DNA of 64,000 nucleotides from Clitopilus passeckerianus. Lineage: Eukaryota > Basidiomycota > Agaricomycetes > Agaricales > Entolomataceae. The stretch lies in NCBI GenBank assembly GCA_944990035.1, contig CALYLX010000128.1, positions 1,674,001 to 1,738,000 on the forward strand. The letters are read 5' to 3'. The translations under genes and the position numbers were made by a program. Below the pieces are notes generated by a model. The model did not search any database, was not told the DNA's origin, and saw only the letters and a program-made list of their open reading frames with translations. Positions 34,740 through 45,777 of this stretch are shown here, piece after piece (positions within the stretch are counted from its first letter, which is position 1; each line of letters begins with the position of its first letter).

Positions 34740-35901
34740 TCAATCCGACTTCTAGAACAAGGACCTGTGTCGTACGATCGCCTTCATGACATAATTAACT
34801 TCTTTCCAGCACTTTCAACCCGCTGCCCTCAACTATTCACCATTGAGTTTCGCTCTCAACACCGTGACGCTCACATCCTGCAACATTTCTACCCAAAATC
34901 TCCAGCCTAGAATCTTTGGTCCTAGCAGACCAACTCCTTTCAACTGAAGCCTTAGATGCTTTGTCAACATGCTCGTTTTTGAAGAAGATACGGTCCTTGA
35001 GCATTGCCGATTTCCAGTGTTTTCACTCCGAGGCGCTTTCAGTCGTGGACTATAGCCCCTTTGGCCAGCCCAATGGATATCCTTTGCTGAGGTTATCGAC
35101 TTCTATGCACGATCTGCCGATATCATCAAGTTCTTCCAGCTAGCAGCATTTCCTCCAAGTCTTCGATTTATTAATATCCAGTTGGAGCCTAGTGATTTTA
35201 TTGACCATTCAAAGGTGTTATTCAAATCTATTGGACACCGCACACTTCCAATCGAAGAACTGGTTGTAAATGCTTTCAAGAAGCATTGTGCCAAAGGCAC
35301 AGAAGTAAAAGAACCCCTACTTTTCACGGAGATTGAACCTCTCCTCCTCAATTGCCGCCATCTTTGTAGGCTACATCTGGACTTTCCCAGCATCATAGAA
35401 ATGACCAACAACGACATTCATCGACTTGCCCATGCTTTACCACTGTTGAGGGTGCTTTATCTGTCTCCAAAATCTTCTGCTCCGTGCTTAAATCAGGTTT
35501 CAGTCACTGTTGATGTGCTGCCAGACCTCCTGCAATCTTGCCCAGCGCTTGAATGCATCAGCCTTGTAATCAACCCGACTATTCTGCCAGCCTAGTTAAT
35601 CGATGACATGAAGCGTTCGAATTGAACGAAATGATGCCAGTTTGTTGAATCCCTCTCCCAACTTTGTGATTGTTCTCCAATACGTAAGAAATAGAGGTTC
35701 AAGGTAAGCATTCCTTGAATGTCGTACTGCAACATAGTCACCCTATTCTACCTACAGGAAAATCCTTCGTCAACCTTGTTGAAGGCCTGCGAGAGGGATA
35801 TACTAAATCTAGTCTATTTCAATACTGGAGGGAGTCATCCTTCATAAGGCAGACAGTCAACGCACTTGCCTTCAGCTGTGGTACGGTCCTGAGAGGAAGC
35901 C
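34740..35901 (+). pseudogene. F-box/LRR-like gene copy 2, 3' part
   Basis: After the transposon the frame continues directly: with the element and one TA removed, SPKLEYI joins SIRLLEQGPVSYDRLHDI and FFPALSTRCPQLFTIEF. Downstream LRR-like text is LSTEALDALSTCSFLKKIRS, LPIEELVVNAFKKHCAK, CRHLCRLHLDFPSIIEM and HALPLLRVLYLSPKSSAP, with a frame change near 34895 and a stop at 35595. A further open stretch to 35909 is uncertain. The gene was probably already decaying or is inactivated by the insertion. It is cut on the right by another Tc1-type remnant at 35904. Confidence 0.6.
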
Positions 35902-35903
35902 TA

Positions 35904-36095
35904 CAGTGACTCAAACAATTGTCCAGATGTTTCGCACTTTTTGAGTATTTGCTTAATAGCTTTTGCTATACTAAAGTTTGAATTATAGTGCTGGTACATA
36001 AAACAAAGCATTTGATTTCTGCTATAAGAATATATAAAAGTTACGTAATTCGGATCAAAGCCCGTTGAGATATAGTAGAAACAAGTCAGAGATAC
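35904..36095. mobile_element. Tc1-type element remnant (left TIR only)
   Basis: Starts CAGTGACTCAAACAATTG after a TA at 35902-35903 and follows the TIR of the intact element with many substitutions (for example CTTTTTGAGTATTTGCTTAA). It stops at 36095 where the LTR begins. No right half is seen in the window, so the LTR side must have been rearranged. Confidence 0.85.
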
Positions 36096-36580
36096 TGTTA
36101 TGATTTTGCTTACATGTTTCTCCTTACATACCCCGGCCCGCTTACCTATGCACGATTACTCATATATGCTGCGCATCTCTGCGCATTTTTCATCTTTTTC
36201 CATGCTTACTCCGCATCTCTCACGATCGTGAGAGACTTATACCTTATCTGACTCTTTCTGACTCACATCGAGTCATACTGACTCATGTACTTACTCATCA
36301 TGCTGCGCATGGCTCATTACTTACTCAGCATGCTGCGCATGCACTATATTTAGAACTACTAGATAAGTATATAAACCTGTACCATCTGGTCAAGGCTCCT
36401 CAGCTTGACCTAGGCAATCTACCTAACTGCTTAGTTCTCTACTTCGCCTTTAAGTCCCTTGCTTCGTCAATCTCACCAGGTCGTCAGTACAGCCGCAGCT
36501 GCTGACAAATCTCTGTCTTTGTTTATCAAAGACATCGAGCGTAAACAGTATTACCTAAGTTGTTAGGCTCTGCCTTAACA
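36096..36580 (+). repeat. Chromovirus LTR A (485 bp)
   Basis: TGTTA...TAACA ends. The U3 holds the 18-bp palindrome CTCTCACGATCGTGAGAG (36217-36234), several TGACTC motifs and repeats of TGCTGCGCAT. TATATAAA lies about 33 bp before CAGCTTGACCT (36401-36411), which is complementary to the PBS at 36583-36593. Confidence 0.95.
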
Positions 36581-36650
36581 AAAGGTCAAGCTGTTCAGAA
36601 GGCCCGCTCATTGTTAGCGCAGGCCCACCCCACGACAACACAGCAGAAGC

Positions 36651-37175
36651 ATGCAACAGGCCGATTGCCGTTGCGGCTACCACTCAGTCACCACGGTCGT
36701 ACACAGGGCAGACCACCCGCCACGAAATACCACTCTAGTAGAAGGAACCAACAACGTCTACAAGTTCACCAACGGAAGCTACTGCGGTTTTAATCACAAC
36801 AATAACCGCTGGTGCTACGCCTCTCTCTCCCTTGGCAAATTCACATTCACCACCGTTGCCGTTGAAAACAGACACTTCCACGCTCTAGACTTTCCTACCC
36901 CTGAACGACCTCATAAGACCCCTGCTATTGTCCGAGCTCAACGAGAACACGACATTGAAGTAGACGAGGAGGAACAGCGACGCTTCGCACCATTACCCAC
37001 AGCAATATCCAGGAACCCATCACTAGTCCCGTCTACCAGCGCTTCTGTCTTGCCCGAAGAGGAAGAAGAAGAACACCAAGTACAACAACAGCTAGAGGAA
37101 AGCCCCACAGCTGAGCCAGAGGAGCGCCCCAGTGCAGAAACAATTGAACCAGAAACCGATTTCGATTTCAACTAC
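36651..37175 (+). pseudogene. Gag N-terminal region, truncated (composite left arm)
   Basis: Reads MQQADCRCGYHSVTTVVHRA and a long acidic Pro/Glu-rich stretch ending at ETDFDFNY, where the frame runs into inverted ORF3 sequence. It corresponds to the first third of gag in the other copies, with a few substitutions. Confidence 0.85.
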
Positions 37176-37948
37176 AGACGACACACAAAACGAAAGCAAT
37201 AACATTGTCGGTGTCTGCCTCCACAAATGTAGCATCTGAACCATCTGGGTGGTGGTGGTCGGTTGGCAAGGTATCCGGTGCGCGGCGCCTTCTGGGACGA
37301 TACTGTCGAGGGGGAAGGTTCACCAGTGTTGGTAAGTCGGACTCTGGTGGGCTTTCGAATGCGGAGAGGTATGGCGTTGGAGGGTTTGCCATTGGGATTG
37401 ATGTTTTCCTTGTTGTCGTTCTGTTCTTTCTTGATGAAGGGGTTATGTTTTATTTTTGCGGCGGTGTGTAAATTGGTGACGGGAGGAAATGCTCGTAGGG
37501 TTCCGCAAACTTGACGTGCAGTGAGGATCGTGACTTCCTCTTCTTGACTTTCCTCAGGCCCCCAGGGATTGGAGGCAAGGGTTTCGAAGTCTGTCTCCTC
37601 TGGGTTGTTGAACCAGTTTTGTCGTTCGGGGAAGAATTCGTTGAGGAAAGCTGTTCCTCCAATAGCAAAGAAGAGGTCTATGAGGGTCTCCTCCGTTTCT
37701 CGATCAACTTTGTCCAAAAGTTGATCAAGATCGTCAGTGGTTTTCGCAAATTGGTGGCGCAGATGAGCCACTTCGTTGCGAGTTTCGGTTCGTCGGTTTT
37801 GGTAGAGGGTTCCTTGTTCTCCCACAGCGGTGAGAGGGTTGTCGTTGCTGCTCCAGGCAGTATGCGTACGGAGCGCCGTAATAGCGGTATCGGATTTGAA
37901 GGTGTTGCGGATGATGGTGCGGTCGTAGGAAGAGGCATTTTGAGACAT
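37172..37948 (-). pseudogene. Chromovirus ORF3, C-terminus lost at junction
   Basis: Minus-strand ORF starting MSQNASSYDRTIIRNTF, about 95 percent or more identical by eye to the ORF3 at 51043-51912. It ends early at the inverted junction, losing the second half of the Cys/His-rich tail after FRFVCRL. Function unknown. Confidence 0.8.
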
Positions 37949-37986
37949 TGTTATATAGTGGATGTGAGTGGGTTTGCTATGTGGTG

Positions 37987-40900
37987 TCAGGTGAGTTTCT
38001 TCCTCTTTTTATACTCGGTGAGTATTTCCTTGGCGTTCCGCAGTTCCGACTCGGGCATCCATTCGTTGTCCGCTGATGGCCATCCCTTCCATTTTACGAG
38101 GTATCTGTGTCGCCCTTTGCCTTGTTTCTGATGGGCCACAATTGCTTCTATTTCGTATTCTTCTATTCCGTCGATTTCATCAGGTGGCGGTTTAGAGAAG
38201 CTGGGTCCATGCGCTTTGGTGGAGATGTAACGGGTGAGAAGTGACGCGTGAATCACCGGGTGGATCTTCCATCGTCTTGGCAGGTCGAGTTTATAGGTCA
38301 GGTGTCCTTTTACCTCGAGTATCTTGAAGGGTCCTTCGTTTGGGTGCTAGTTTCTTGGAGATGTTTCCTTGATTGAGATTTGTGGCTTCTAACCACACCT
38401 TTTCTCCGACTTTGAATGGGGTGAACTGTCGTGTGATCTTCTCTGCCATGCGTTGCGCAGCAAGTGCATGTGCAGCATTTGCTTCATCGCGTGCTAGCAG
38501 AAGTTCCTTGATCCGTTTGTCAACTGCGGGAATTTTGCTAGTGGGAGCAACTGATGGGAGTGCAGGTGGCTCGTATCCCATCATTAGGTAGAATGGGGTT
38601 CGTTTGGTGACAGAGTGTGTTCGGCTGTTGTAGGAGAATTCTAGAGTGGTAATCCATTTGGACCAGGATTCGGGGTTCTGTGCACAGAAGATGCGGAGAT
38701 AGGCATCAATCTCCTGATTGATCCTTTCTGTCGCACCATCGGTTTGTGGGTGGTAGGCGGTACTCATGTTGAGCTTGATTCCAAGGAGTCGTCCCATTTC
38801 TTGGAAAACTTTAGAGGCGAATTGAGGTCCTCTGTCTGAAATTCCTTTGTCGGGGAGTCCAAAGTGACGGTAGACGTTGTCAATGTAGGCATTTGCAGTT
38901 CCTGTGGCGTCGATTTTCTTTGTGCAAGGGATGAAAATTGCCCCCTTCGTAGCTCCATGGTCGACCACGGCCATAATGCTATCGAAACCATTACTCTCTG
39001 GGAGATCCGTGTGAAAATCGTACGTCACTAGCGAAAATGGCCTAGTGGTTTCGGATTTGATGGGCATTAATGGTGGAGCAGTGGGGTGGCGATTGATCTT
39101 CATTTGTTGGCACATTGCACAGCCCTGCACAAAGTTCTTGATGAACACTGACATCCCTGGCCACCAGTAGTCCTTCCGGACTTTCTCCAGTGTCCCAAAT
39201 TGTCCAGGGTGTCCTGCGCTGGGTAGATCGTGATAACGTTGGACTATCTTCCTTCGGAGGTCTTCGTCATCTGGTACCACGCACTTGTCCTTGTAGTACA
39301 AGATGCCATCGTCAAATTTCCAGTCTTCCAGGTTTGATCGGATTGGTGGGGGTCCGTCTTCTTTGGCGGTGCGAATGGCGTCAACAATCAGTTTGTCATT
39401 GACCATCTTGTGTACAATTTCGTCCTTTAGTTCAATGTCAATTGAGCGAAGGAAGAGCTTGTCGGGGAGGAGAATGATGTCTTCGTTGTCGGTATCTTTA
39501 CCTGGGATGTGGTCTGGTCGTCGAGATAGTGCGTCGGATTGTATCATCTTTGCACCAGGGGTGTGTACAAGTTTGATGTTAAACTGGGATAGCATCAGAT
39601 TCCATCTTGCTTGTCGTCGGTTCAACTTCCGGGCTTCTCGGAAGTATGTGAGGTTTTTGTGATCGGATAGAATCACGACTGAATGTTGGGATCCATGGAA
39701 GTAGTGTCGCCAGGTTTCTAATGCGCGGATAATGCCTAGAAGTTCTCGGTCGTAGATTTCATAGTTCCGTTCTGTTTCCGAGAACGATTTAGATATGAAA
39801 CCACATGGGTGCCATGATCCGTTGGCGTCACGTTGTTGTAGGACTGCTCCTGTTGCATGTTTTGAGGCGTCGCTTTCCACCACAAATGGCTTCGTGGGGT
39901 CAGGCATCAGCAACACAGGCGCTTCCAGGAATTTGTCTTTCAGGGTAGTGAAAGCTTTGTGACATTCATTGGTCCATTCCCACTTCTTGTCTTTCTTGGT
40001 GAGTTCGTTCAGCGGTTTGGCAATTTCCGCATATTTTCCGATGAACCTGCGGTAAAAGTTTCCGAATCCTAGGAATGATCGGACTTCCTTTACTGTAGTT
40101 GGCGTAGGCCAGTCGCGCATCCCTGCAAGTTTGACAGGGTCCATGGAGATCTTGTTTGGTTCAATGATGAACCCGAGGTACTCCACTCTTGTGGTGTCAA
40201 ATTGGCATTTCTCTGCTTTGAGGTAGAGATCGTTGTCTTGTAGTCTTTGTAAGACTCTGCGTGTGCGTTCTCGGTGATGATGACCCATCCTTCGTCTATC
40301 ATGTCTCGGAAAAGGTGGTTCATCATTGCTTGGAAGGTACCGGGTGAGTTCATTAGTCCAAAGAACATCACCATTGGTTCAAATAACCCTCGGTTGGTCT
40401 TGAACGCTGCTTTCCATTGGTCACCATCTTTGATGCGGATGTTGTGATATCCCCATCGAATGTCGAGTTTGGTGAAGACAGTTGCTCCTTTGAGTTTATC
40501 GATGAGTTCGCTAGCCAGCGGTAAGGGGTAAGCGTTAGGTATTGTTCCTTCATTGAGTCGTCGGTAGTCCTGACATGGTCTTAGGGCTTCTGAGTCTTTC
40601 TTTGCAACGAAGAAAAACGGAGATGCTTGTGGGGAGTTGGATTCCCAGATGTATCCTTTGGCTAGATTTTCCTTGGGAAACTCGTCGAGTTTTTCTTGCT
40701 CTAAGGGGCTGAGCGGATAGACCTTGCAGTCTTTTGGCACGAAATCTGTCTTCAGATCTATGGCATGATCCCAGGGTCGGCTTGGTGGGAATCGTTCAGA
40801 TGCTGCTTTCTCAAAGACTTTTCTGTAGTCTTGAAGATAGTCGGGGATGATTTCGTCAAGGGATTTCTTTGGTTCCTTATCTTCTCGTTTATGTTCCAGA

Positions 40901-41676
40901 GCTTGCGAAATTGATGTTTTCGCACGTATCCACACCTGCTGTGTGTGGTGTCTGGTTGCTGGATGGTGTGTTACCACCGTCTGTCGTATCGTGGTAGTTG
41001 GCCTGATTGGCCCGTACACAAGGTAATCCTCTGTGTGTTCCTGCGTAAGTGGGGGTTCCTCCTTGGTGAATATTCCGACTGCCGGTTCGTTCTGGCAGTA
41101 TGCGATGAGAAAGTCTTCATTGATCTCTTCTCCGTCTTCGACTATTCGGAAATAGTCGCTAAGTCCTTCTGATTTTCCGGGATTCTCTTCAGAACAATCA
41201 GGTGCTGGGGTAGGTGGCGTGTTTTCCTTTAGTAGTTGTTCTCGGATGGCTCTCATTCGCTTGATGTCTACTGCTCGCATCAATGTTTGCAACAGTCGTT
41301 GGGTAATGCGTGATTCGTCGATTTCGAGTGTGCCGTCGCTCCACGATATGATTGGATCTACCCGTTTTAGCCAGGGTAATCCAAAAATCAGGTGGTCTTT
41401 CCCGAGTCCAGTGACAAAACATCTTTCCTTGATGATGGCTGTCCCTATCTTGGCAATAACCCAGGTAAAGTGGGTAATAGTTCCTTGTTTGTTCAGGGTG
41501 CCATCAACGTTTCGTGCTGTAATCGGTTGTCGGAGTGGGAGTAGTGGGAGGTGATGTGTCTTGGCAAAGACGGAGTCGATAAATGACCCTTGCGCTCCAG
41601 AGTCAATGAGAGCTTTTGTGCCAGCGATTGTTGTATTTCCATCTAGAGGGTCTTGTAGAGAGATCGGGATACGCAT
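37987..41676 (-). pseudogene. Chromovirus pol (PR-RT-RH-IN-chromodomain), broken
   Basis: From 41676 leftwards: aspartic protease (ALIDSGAQGSFID), RT (PLPLASELIDKLKGATVFTK, FGLMNSPGTFQAMMNH), a frame break at 40275/40276 where the YxDD box should be, RNase H ([30 protein letters not shown]), integrase zinc region (HPGQFGTLEKVRKDYWWPG) and catalytic core (DHGATKGAIFIP, GISDRGPQFASKVF, TDGATERINQEIDAYLR). The C-terminal chromodomain has HRYLVKWKGWPSADNEW. A further 2-nt loss near 38335 shifts the frame before the chromodomain. The clade is Ty3/gypsy chromovirus. Confidence 0.92.
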
Positions 41677-41765
41677 AGATTCAGCATAAAAATCAGTAGC
41701 TACAAGTACACTGGAAATATCAATCGGGCGAGGAAGTACTGACGTCGGCTTTGCAGTCTTCCTCT

Positions 41766-43218
41766 TTAAAAACCCTCAGCCTCTGCTTCGGTGTAGAATT
41801 CAGCAGCTTCTTCTTGGGGCATGTCAGCTAGGACTGCTCTGACATATTTGATCAACTCGGCTCCCTTCTCAGGTTTCTTGTGGAATCGGCTGTCGTTGTT
41901 GCTAGGGTAGGTTCTTCCAAAACTCTTCCTTTGAAGACATTGTTGGATCGTGTGACCTTTCTTGGAGCAATAGTAGCACAAGTTGTTCTTCTTGTGATGT
42001 TCTCTTTCCTCCTGGGTGAGGCGGCGTTTGGGTGGATCAGTGGTGAAACGATCAACATCCATAGCCATTGGGTCTTGGGCTCCAGTAGGTGTTTTGTAAG
42101 CACCTTTGACCATATCAGATGTCTTGATGATACGGGTATGTCCCATGATTGTCTTGGCACGTCGCCAGTTGTTGTCAAACTGGACGGCTTTCTTGACCCA
42201 ATCGTCGAATGTGGTAGGAGGAATCGGAAAAGAGAATTTTCTCGGAGTTTGGGGTAAGTCCTTCCATGAAGATCTCGATCTTTGCAGTGTCACCGCTGAG
42301 ATCAGTTCGTGCAAGAATATTCTTGAAGACGGTGACAAATTCATCAGCTGTCCCATCCTGTCGTAAGGCTTTGAGTTGGAGAAGTGCGGCAGCTTTGTCG
42401 TCGGTAGGGGAAAAGGCTTCTTTGAATTGGCTGATAAATTCAGCGTAGGTGGCTTTCCTTTCAGCTGCTGAATATTTATCGTGAAATTCTAATCCCCATG
42501 CTGCTGCAGTTCCTTCTTTGAGGAAGGATAGGGCGATGCGAATCTTCTTGTCATCTTCGAGTTGGTTGAGGTTGTTTAGGATGAGGTAGTCTTCAAGTTC
42601 CTGAATGAACTTTCTGGTCTTGGATCGGTCTCCGGAGAACGTTTGGGGTTTGGCTCCAATGTCCTTCTTGTTGTTGTTGTCTTGTGACATTTCGTAGTCG
42701 AAATCGAAATCGGTCTCTGGTTCAATTGTTTCTGCACTGGGGCGCTCCTCTGGCTCAGCTGTGGGGCTCTCCTCTAGCTGTTGTTGTACTTGGTGTTCTT
42801 CTTCTTCCTCTTCGGGCAAGACAGAAGCGCTGGTAGACGGGACTAGTGATGGGTTCCTGGATATTGCTGTGGGTAATGGTGCGAAGCGTCGCTGTTCCTC
42901 CTCGTCTACTTCAATGTCGTGTTCTCGTTGAGCTCGGACAATAGCAGGGGTCTTATGAGGTCGTTCAGGGGTAGGGAAGTCTAGAGCGTGGAAGTGTCTG
43001 TTTTCAACGGCAACGGTGGTGAATGTGAATTTGCCAAGGGAGAGAGAGGCGTAGCACCAGCGGTTATTGTTGTGATTAAAACCGCAGTAGCTTCCGTTGG
43101 TGAACTTGTAGACGTTGTTGGTTCCTTCTACTAGAGTGGTATTTCGTGGTGGGTGGTCTGCCCTGTGTACGACCGTGGTGACTGAGTGGTAGCCGCAACG
43201 GCAATCGGCCTGTTGCAT
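41766..43218 (-). pseudogene. Chromovirus gag, frameshifted
   Basis: Long N-terminal region (MQQADCRCGYHSV, then acidic repeats), a capsid-like domain (FIQELEDYLILNNLNQLEDD, ISQFKEAFSPTDDKAAALLQ, TADEFVTVFKNILARTDL) and a nucleocapsid zinc knuckle CYYCSKKGHTIQQC (CX2CX4HX4C). Compared with the other copy it lacks 1, 2 and 2 nt in short repeats near 42220-42250, which break the frame after EGLTP. It ends EAEAEGF at the T5A3 run that overlaps pol. Confidence 0.9.
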
Positions 43219-43288
43219 GCTTCTGCTGTGTTGTCGTGGGGTGGGCCTGCGCTAACAATGAGCGGGCCTTCTGAACAGCTTGACCTTT

Positions 43289-43773
43289 TGTTAAGGCAGA
43301 GCCTAACAACTTAGGTAATACTGTTTACGCTCGATGTCTTTGATAAACAAAGACAGAGATTTGTCAGCAGCTGCGGCTGTACTGACGACCTGGTGAGATT
43401 GACGAAGCAAGGGACTTAAAGGCGAAGTAGAGAACTAAGCAGTTAGGTAGATTGCCTAGGTCAAGCTGAGGAGCCTTGACCAGATGGTACAGGTTTATAT
43501 ACTTATCTAGTAGTTCTAAATATAGTGCATGCGCAGCATGCTGAGTAAGTAATGAGCCATGCGCAGCATGATGAGTAAGTACATGAGTCAGTATGACTCG
43601 ATGTGAGTCAGAAAGAGTCAGATAAGGTATAAGTCTCTCACGATCGTGAGAGATGCGGAGTAAGCATGGAAAAAGATGAAAAATGCGCAGAGATGCGCAG
43701 CATATATGAGTAATCGTGCATAGGTAAGCGGGCCGGGGTATGTAAGGAGAAACATGTAAGCAAAATCATAACA
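43289..43773 (-). repeat. Chromovirus LTR B (485 bp, inverted)
   Basis: Reverse complement of LTR A, apparently identical. The PBS complement lies at 43276-43286 just outside its inner end. Confidence 0.95.
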
Positions 43774-44398
43774 CGAGATAGAGGCAGATGTGGACTTGGG
43801 CTTACCATTCAACAATGTATGGTATTGTTCTTCGGAACCGTAATCATCATGGCATGTTCAAAGTAATTGACAACGGCGTCTGCAAGCTGGCTGGTGCTCA
43901 GCTGGTGAGGGAACAGAGGTCGTCAGATGTGCAAGAGGGAACATCATGGGAAGGATATACTCGAGCTTGCGTTCCTGTTGTTTGGCCCAGGAGAAACAAG
44001 CTGGAACGACCTTCGGATTGATTGTGTTGATGAGATAACTAGAATTTGAAGGGTACTTACTAAATTTGTGTCAACCCGCTATTCTGTTCTACTTCGTGGA
44101 CATCAAATTTGGTACGTCTCGGTGTGATATACCTACCTATTAGCTGGGAAACCTGAGGAACTACACCTCCAGAATCCAACCAGTGATTCAGGGTTACGAA
44201 TGTTCAGTTTTTACAGCGAATGTACATTTCCAAACTGATATGTTATGTAAAGCCATCAGCAAATCCTGGTACACTATATGGGGCTGTGTAGGCCACCATA
44301 GCGCCATAGCACCGTAGCAAGGGTATACCACGTACACAGTTCTCGATAGCTTCTGTATCATATCTATAGCTACTATGTTAGCTACATACAGTGGGCAA
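43774..44398. other. Unassigned sequence between repeats
   Basis: A 77-codon open frame (43788-44021, STMYGIVLRNRNHHGMFKVI) may be a piece of a host gene but no family is recognised. The rest is non-coding as far as can be seen. Confidence 0.3.
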
Positions 44399-45222
44399 CA
44401 AAACCCTTCCAATGTTTACTACTTTTCCAAAGATGCGTTAATAGCTAATGAAATAAATTATGCAAAATCTTGAAAATAATATATATCATAGTTCAATCTC
44501 TTGGCTTGATACTGACATAACCCTGAGGCTGTGCTTCCACTTTTAGCAGGTGTTTCACACAGTACAAGGTGGTGACCCATTGGAAGGGTTTTGTTGCTAG
44601 GTGTTTTGAATCTAGTAATTATGTGATAAGTCACATGATACTCGAGTTTGTTGATTGTAGTCAACAAGGTTATGTGACTAGAGTGTCAGTACACTATATA
44701 TACAGCTGACCCAAGTGTTGCTTTGCCCCCAACCCATCATGCATGCTCTCACCAAAGCTCAGACTACCTGTGTCATTGAACTGCTTCATACTGGCCTCTC
44801 TGCCACTCATATTCATAAAGAGACTGGTATTGGCCTTGCTTCTATTAGCAGAATACATGATAAGCACTGTCCTCACCTTCCCAAGTCATCTGGTGGCCGT
44901 CCTCCCAAGCTTATGCCTGCCAACATCAAATACACAAAACTCAATATGTGCATGGGCAAGATTTCTACAGCTGTCCAAGCTACTAGAGTTCTTCAAGATA
45001 TTACCAACACAACTGTCACACCTCAGACAGTACGCAGGGCCCTCAAAAACACTGGTTGGAAGTCCTTTAGAAAGGTGAAACGACCTGCACTTGACCGGAA
45101 GCATATTCATGCACGGAAGGAGTTTGCAGAGAGGCATAAGAAGTGGACTGTAGATGATTGGAAGAAGGTCTATTGGTCTGATGAGACTAAAATCAACTGG
45201 TTGGGGCAGATGGGAATGAGAG
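44399..45222 (+). mobile_element. Second Tc1-type family, truncated by an LTR
   Basis: Begins CAGTGGGCAACAAAACCC after a TA (44397-44398). The same terminal text recurs inverted near 44580-44602 (TTGGAAGGGTTTTGTTGC), so the roughly 200-bp TIR is bounded by an inverted pair, as in the 33120 element. Cut at 45222 by the chromovirus LTR; the right half is absent from the window. Confidence 0.85.
44739..45222 (+). pseudogene. Tc1-type transposase, 3' half missing
   Basis: MHALTKAQTTCVIELLHTG with HTH text (LSATHIHKETGIGLASISRI, TAVQATRVLQDITNTTVTPQ) and the first catalytic Asp in VYWSDETKIN. The open frame is cut at the LTR after QMGMRV, before the second Asp and the Glu. The sequence is clearly different from the transposase at 33481, so it is another Tc1-type family. 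Confidence 0.9.
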
Positions 45223-45707
45223 TGTTATGATTTTGCTTACATGTTTCTCCTTACATACCCCGGCCCGCTTACCTATGCACGATTACTCATATATGCTGCG
45301 CATCTCTGCGCATTTTTCATCTTTTTCCATGCTTACTCCGCATCTCTCACGATTGTGAGAGACTTATACCTTATCTGACTCTTTCTGACTCACATCGAGT
45401 CATACTGACTCATGTACTTACTCATCATGCTGCGCATGGCTCATTACTTACTCAGCATGCTGCGCATGCACTATATTTAGAACTACTAGATAAGTATATA
45501 AACCTGTACCATCTGGTCAAGGCTCCTCAGCTTGACCTAGGCAATCTACCTAACTGCTTAGTTCTCTACTTCGCCTTTAAGTCCCTTGCTTCGTCAATCT
45601 CACCAGGTCGTCAGTACAGCCGCAGCTGCTGACAAATCTCTGTCTTTGTTTATCAAAGACATCGAGCGTAAACAGTATTACCTAAGTTGTTAGGCTCTGC
45701 CTTAACA
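45223..45707 (+). repeat. 5' LTR of the full-length chromovirus
   Basis: 485 bp. Differs from LTR A/B at one site seen (GATTGTGAGAG instead of GATCGTGAGAG), which breaks the 18-bp palindrome. Confidence 0.95.
45495..45538 (+). promoter_or_regulatory. LTR TATA box and predicted transcript start / self-primer
   Basis: TATATAAA at 45495-45502 is followed 33 bp later by CAGCTTGACCT (45528-45538). That 11-mer is the exact reverse complement of the PBS at 45710-45720. TATA-to-start spacing fits the 11-mer being the very 5' end of the mRNA, as in Tf1. Confidence 0.75.
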
Positions 45708-45709
45708 AA

Positions 45710-45720
45710 AGGTCAAGCTG
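45710..45720 (+). other. Primer-binding site complementary to the mRNA 5' end
   Basis: AGGTCAAGCTG begins 2 nt after the 5' LTR. It does not start with TGG as a tRNA 3' end would require, and pairs over 11 nt with CAGCTTGACCT inside the LTR. Confidence 0.75.
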
Positions 45721-45777
45721 TTCAGAAGGCCCGCTCATTGTTAGCGCAGGCCCACCCCACGACAACACAGCAGAAGC

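Larger units (their letters stand above)
36096..43773. mobile_element. Head-to-head composite of a Ty3/gypsy chromovirus
   Basis: Both outer ends are the same 485-bp LTR in opposite orientation (36096-36580 plus, 43289-43773 minus), with no differences found by eye. From the left come LTR, PBS and leader (plus strand) up to about 37175, which then joins the minus-strand 3' part of ORF3. From there to the right everything is minus strand: ORF3, pol, gag, leader, LTR. No LTR lies at the junction and the outer flanks (GATAC, CGAGA) do not match, so it is not a normal insertion. Confidence 0.9.

Noticed and set aside
36096..43773. Ordinary full-length LTR retrotransposon
   Set aside because: The two LTRs are in opposite orientation and the internal sequence is inverted at 37.17 kb.
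43788..44021. 77-codon ORF between the repeats as a gene
   Set aside because: Begins next to an LTR edge, no family features and no splice partners; kept only as unassigned sequence.
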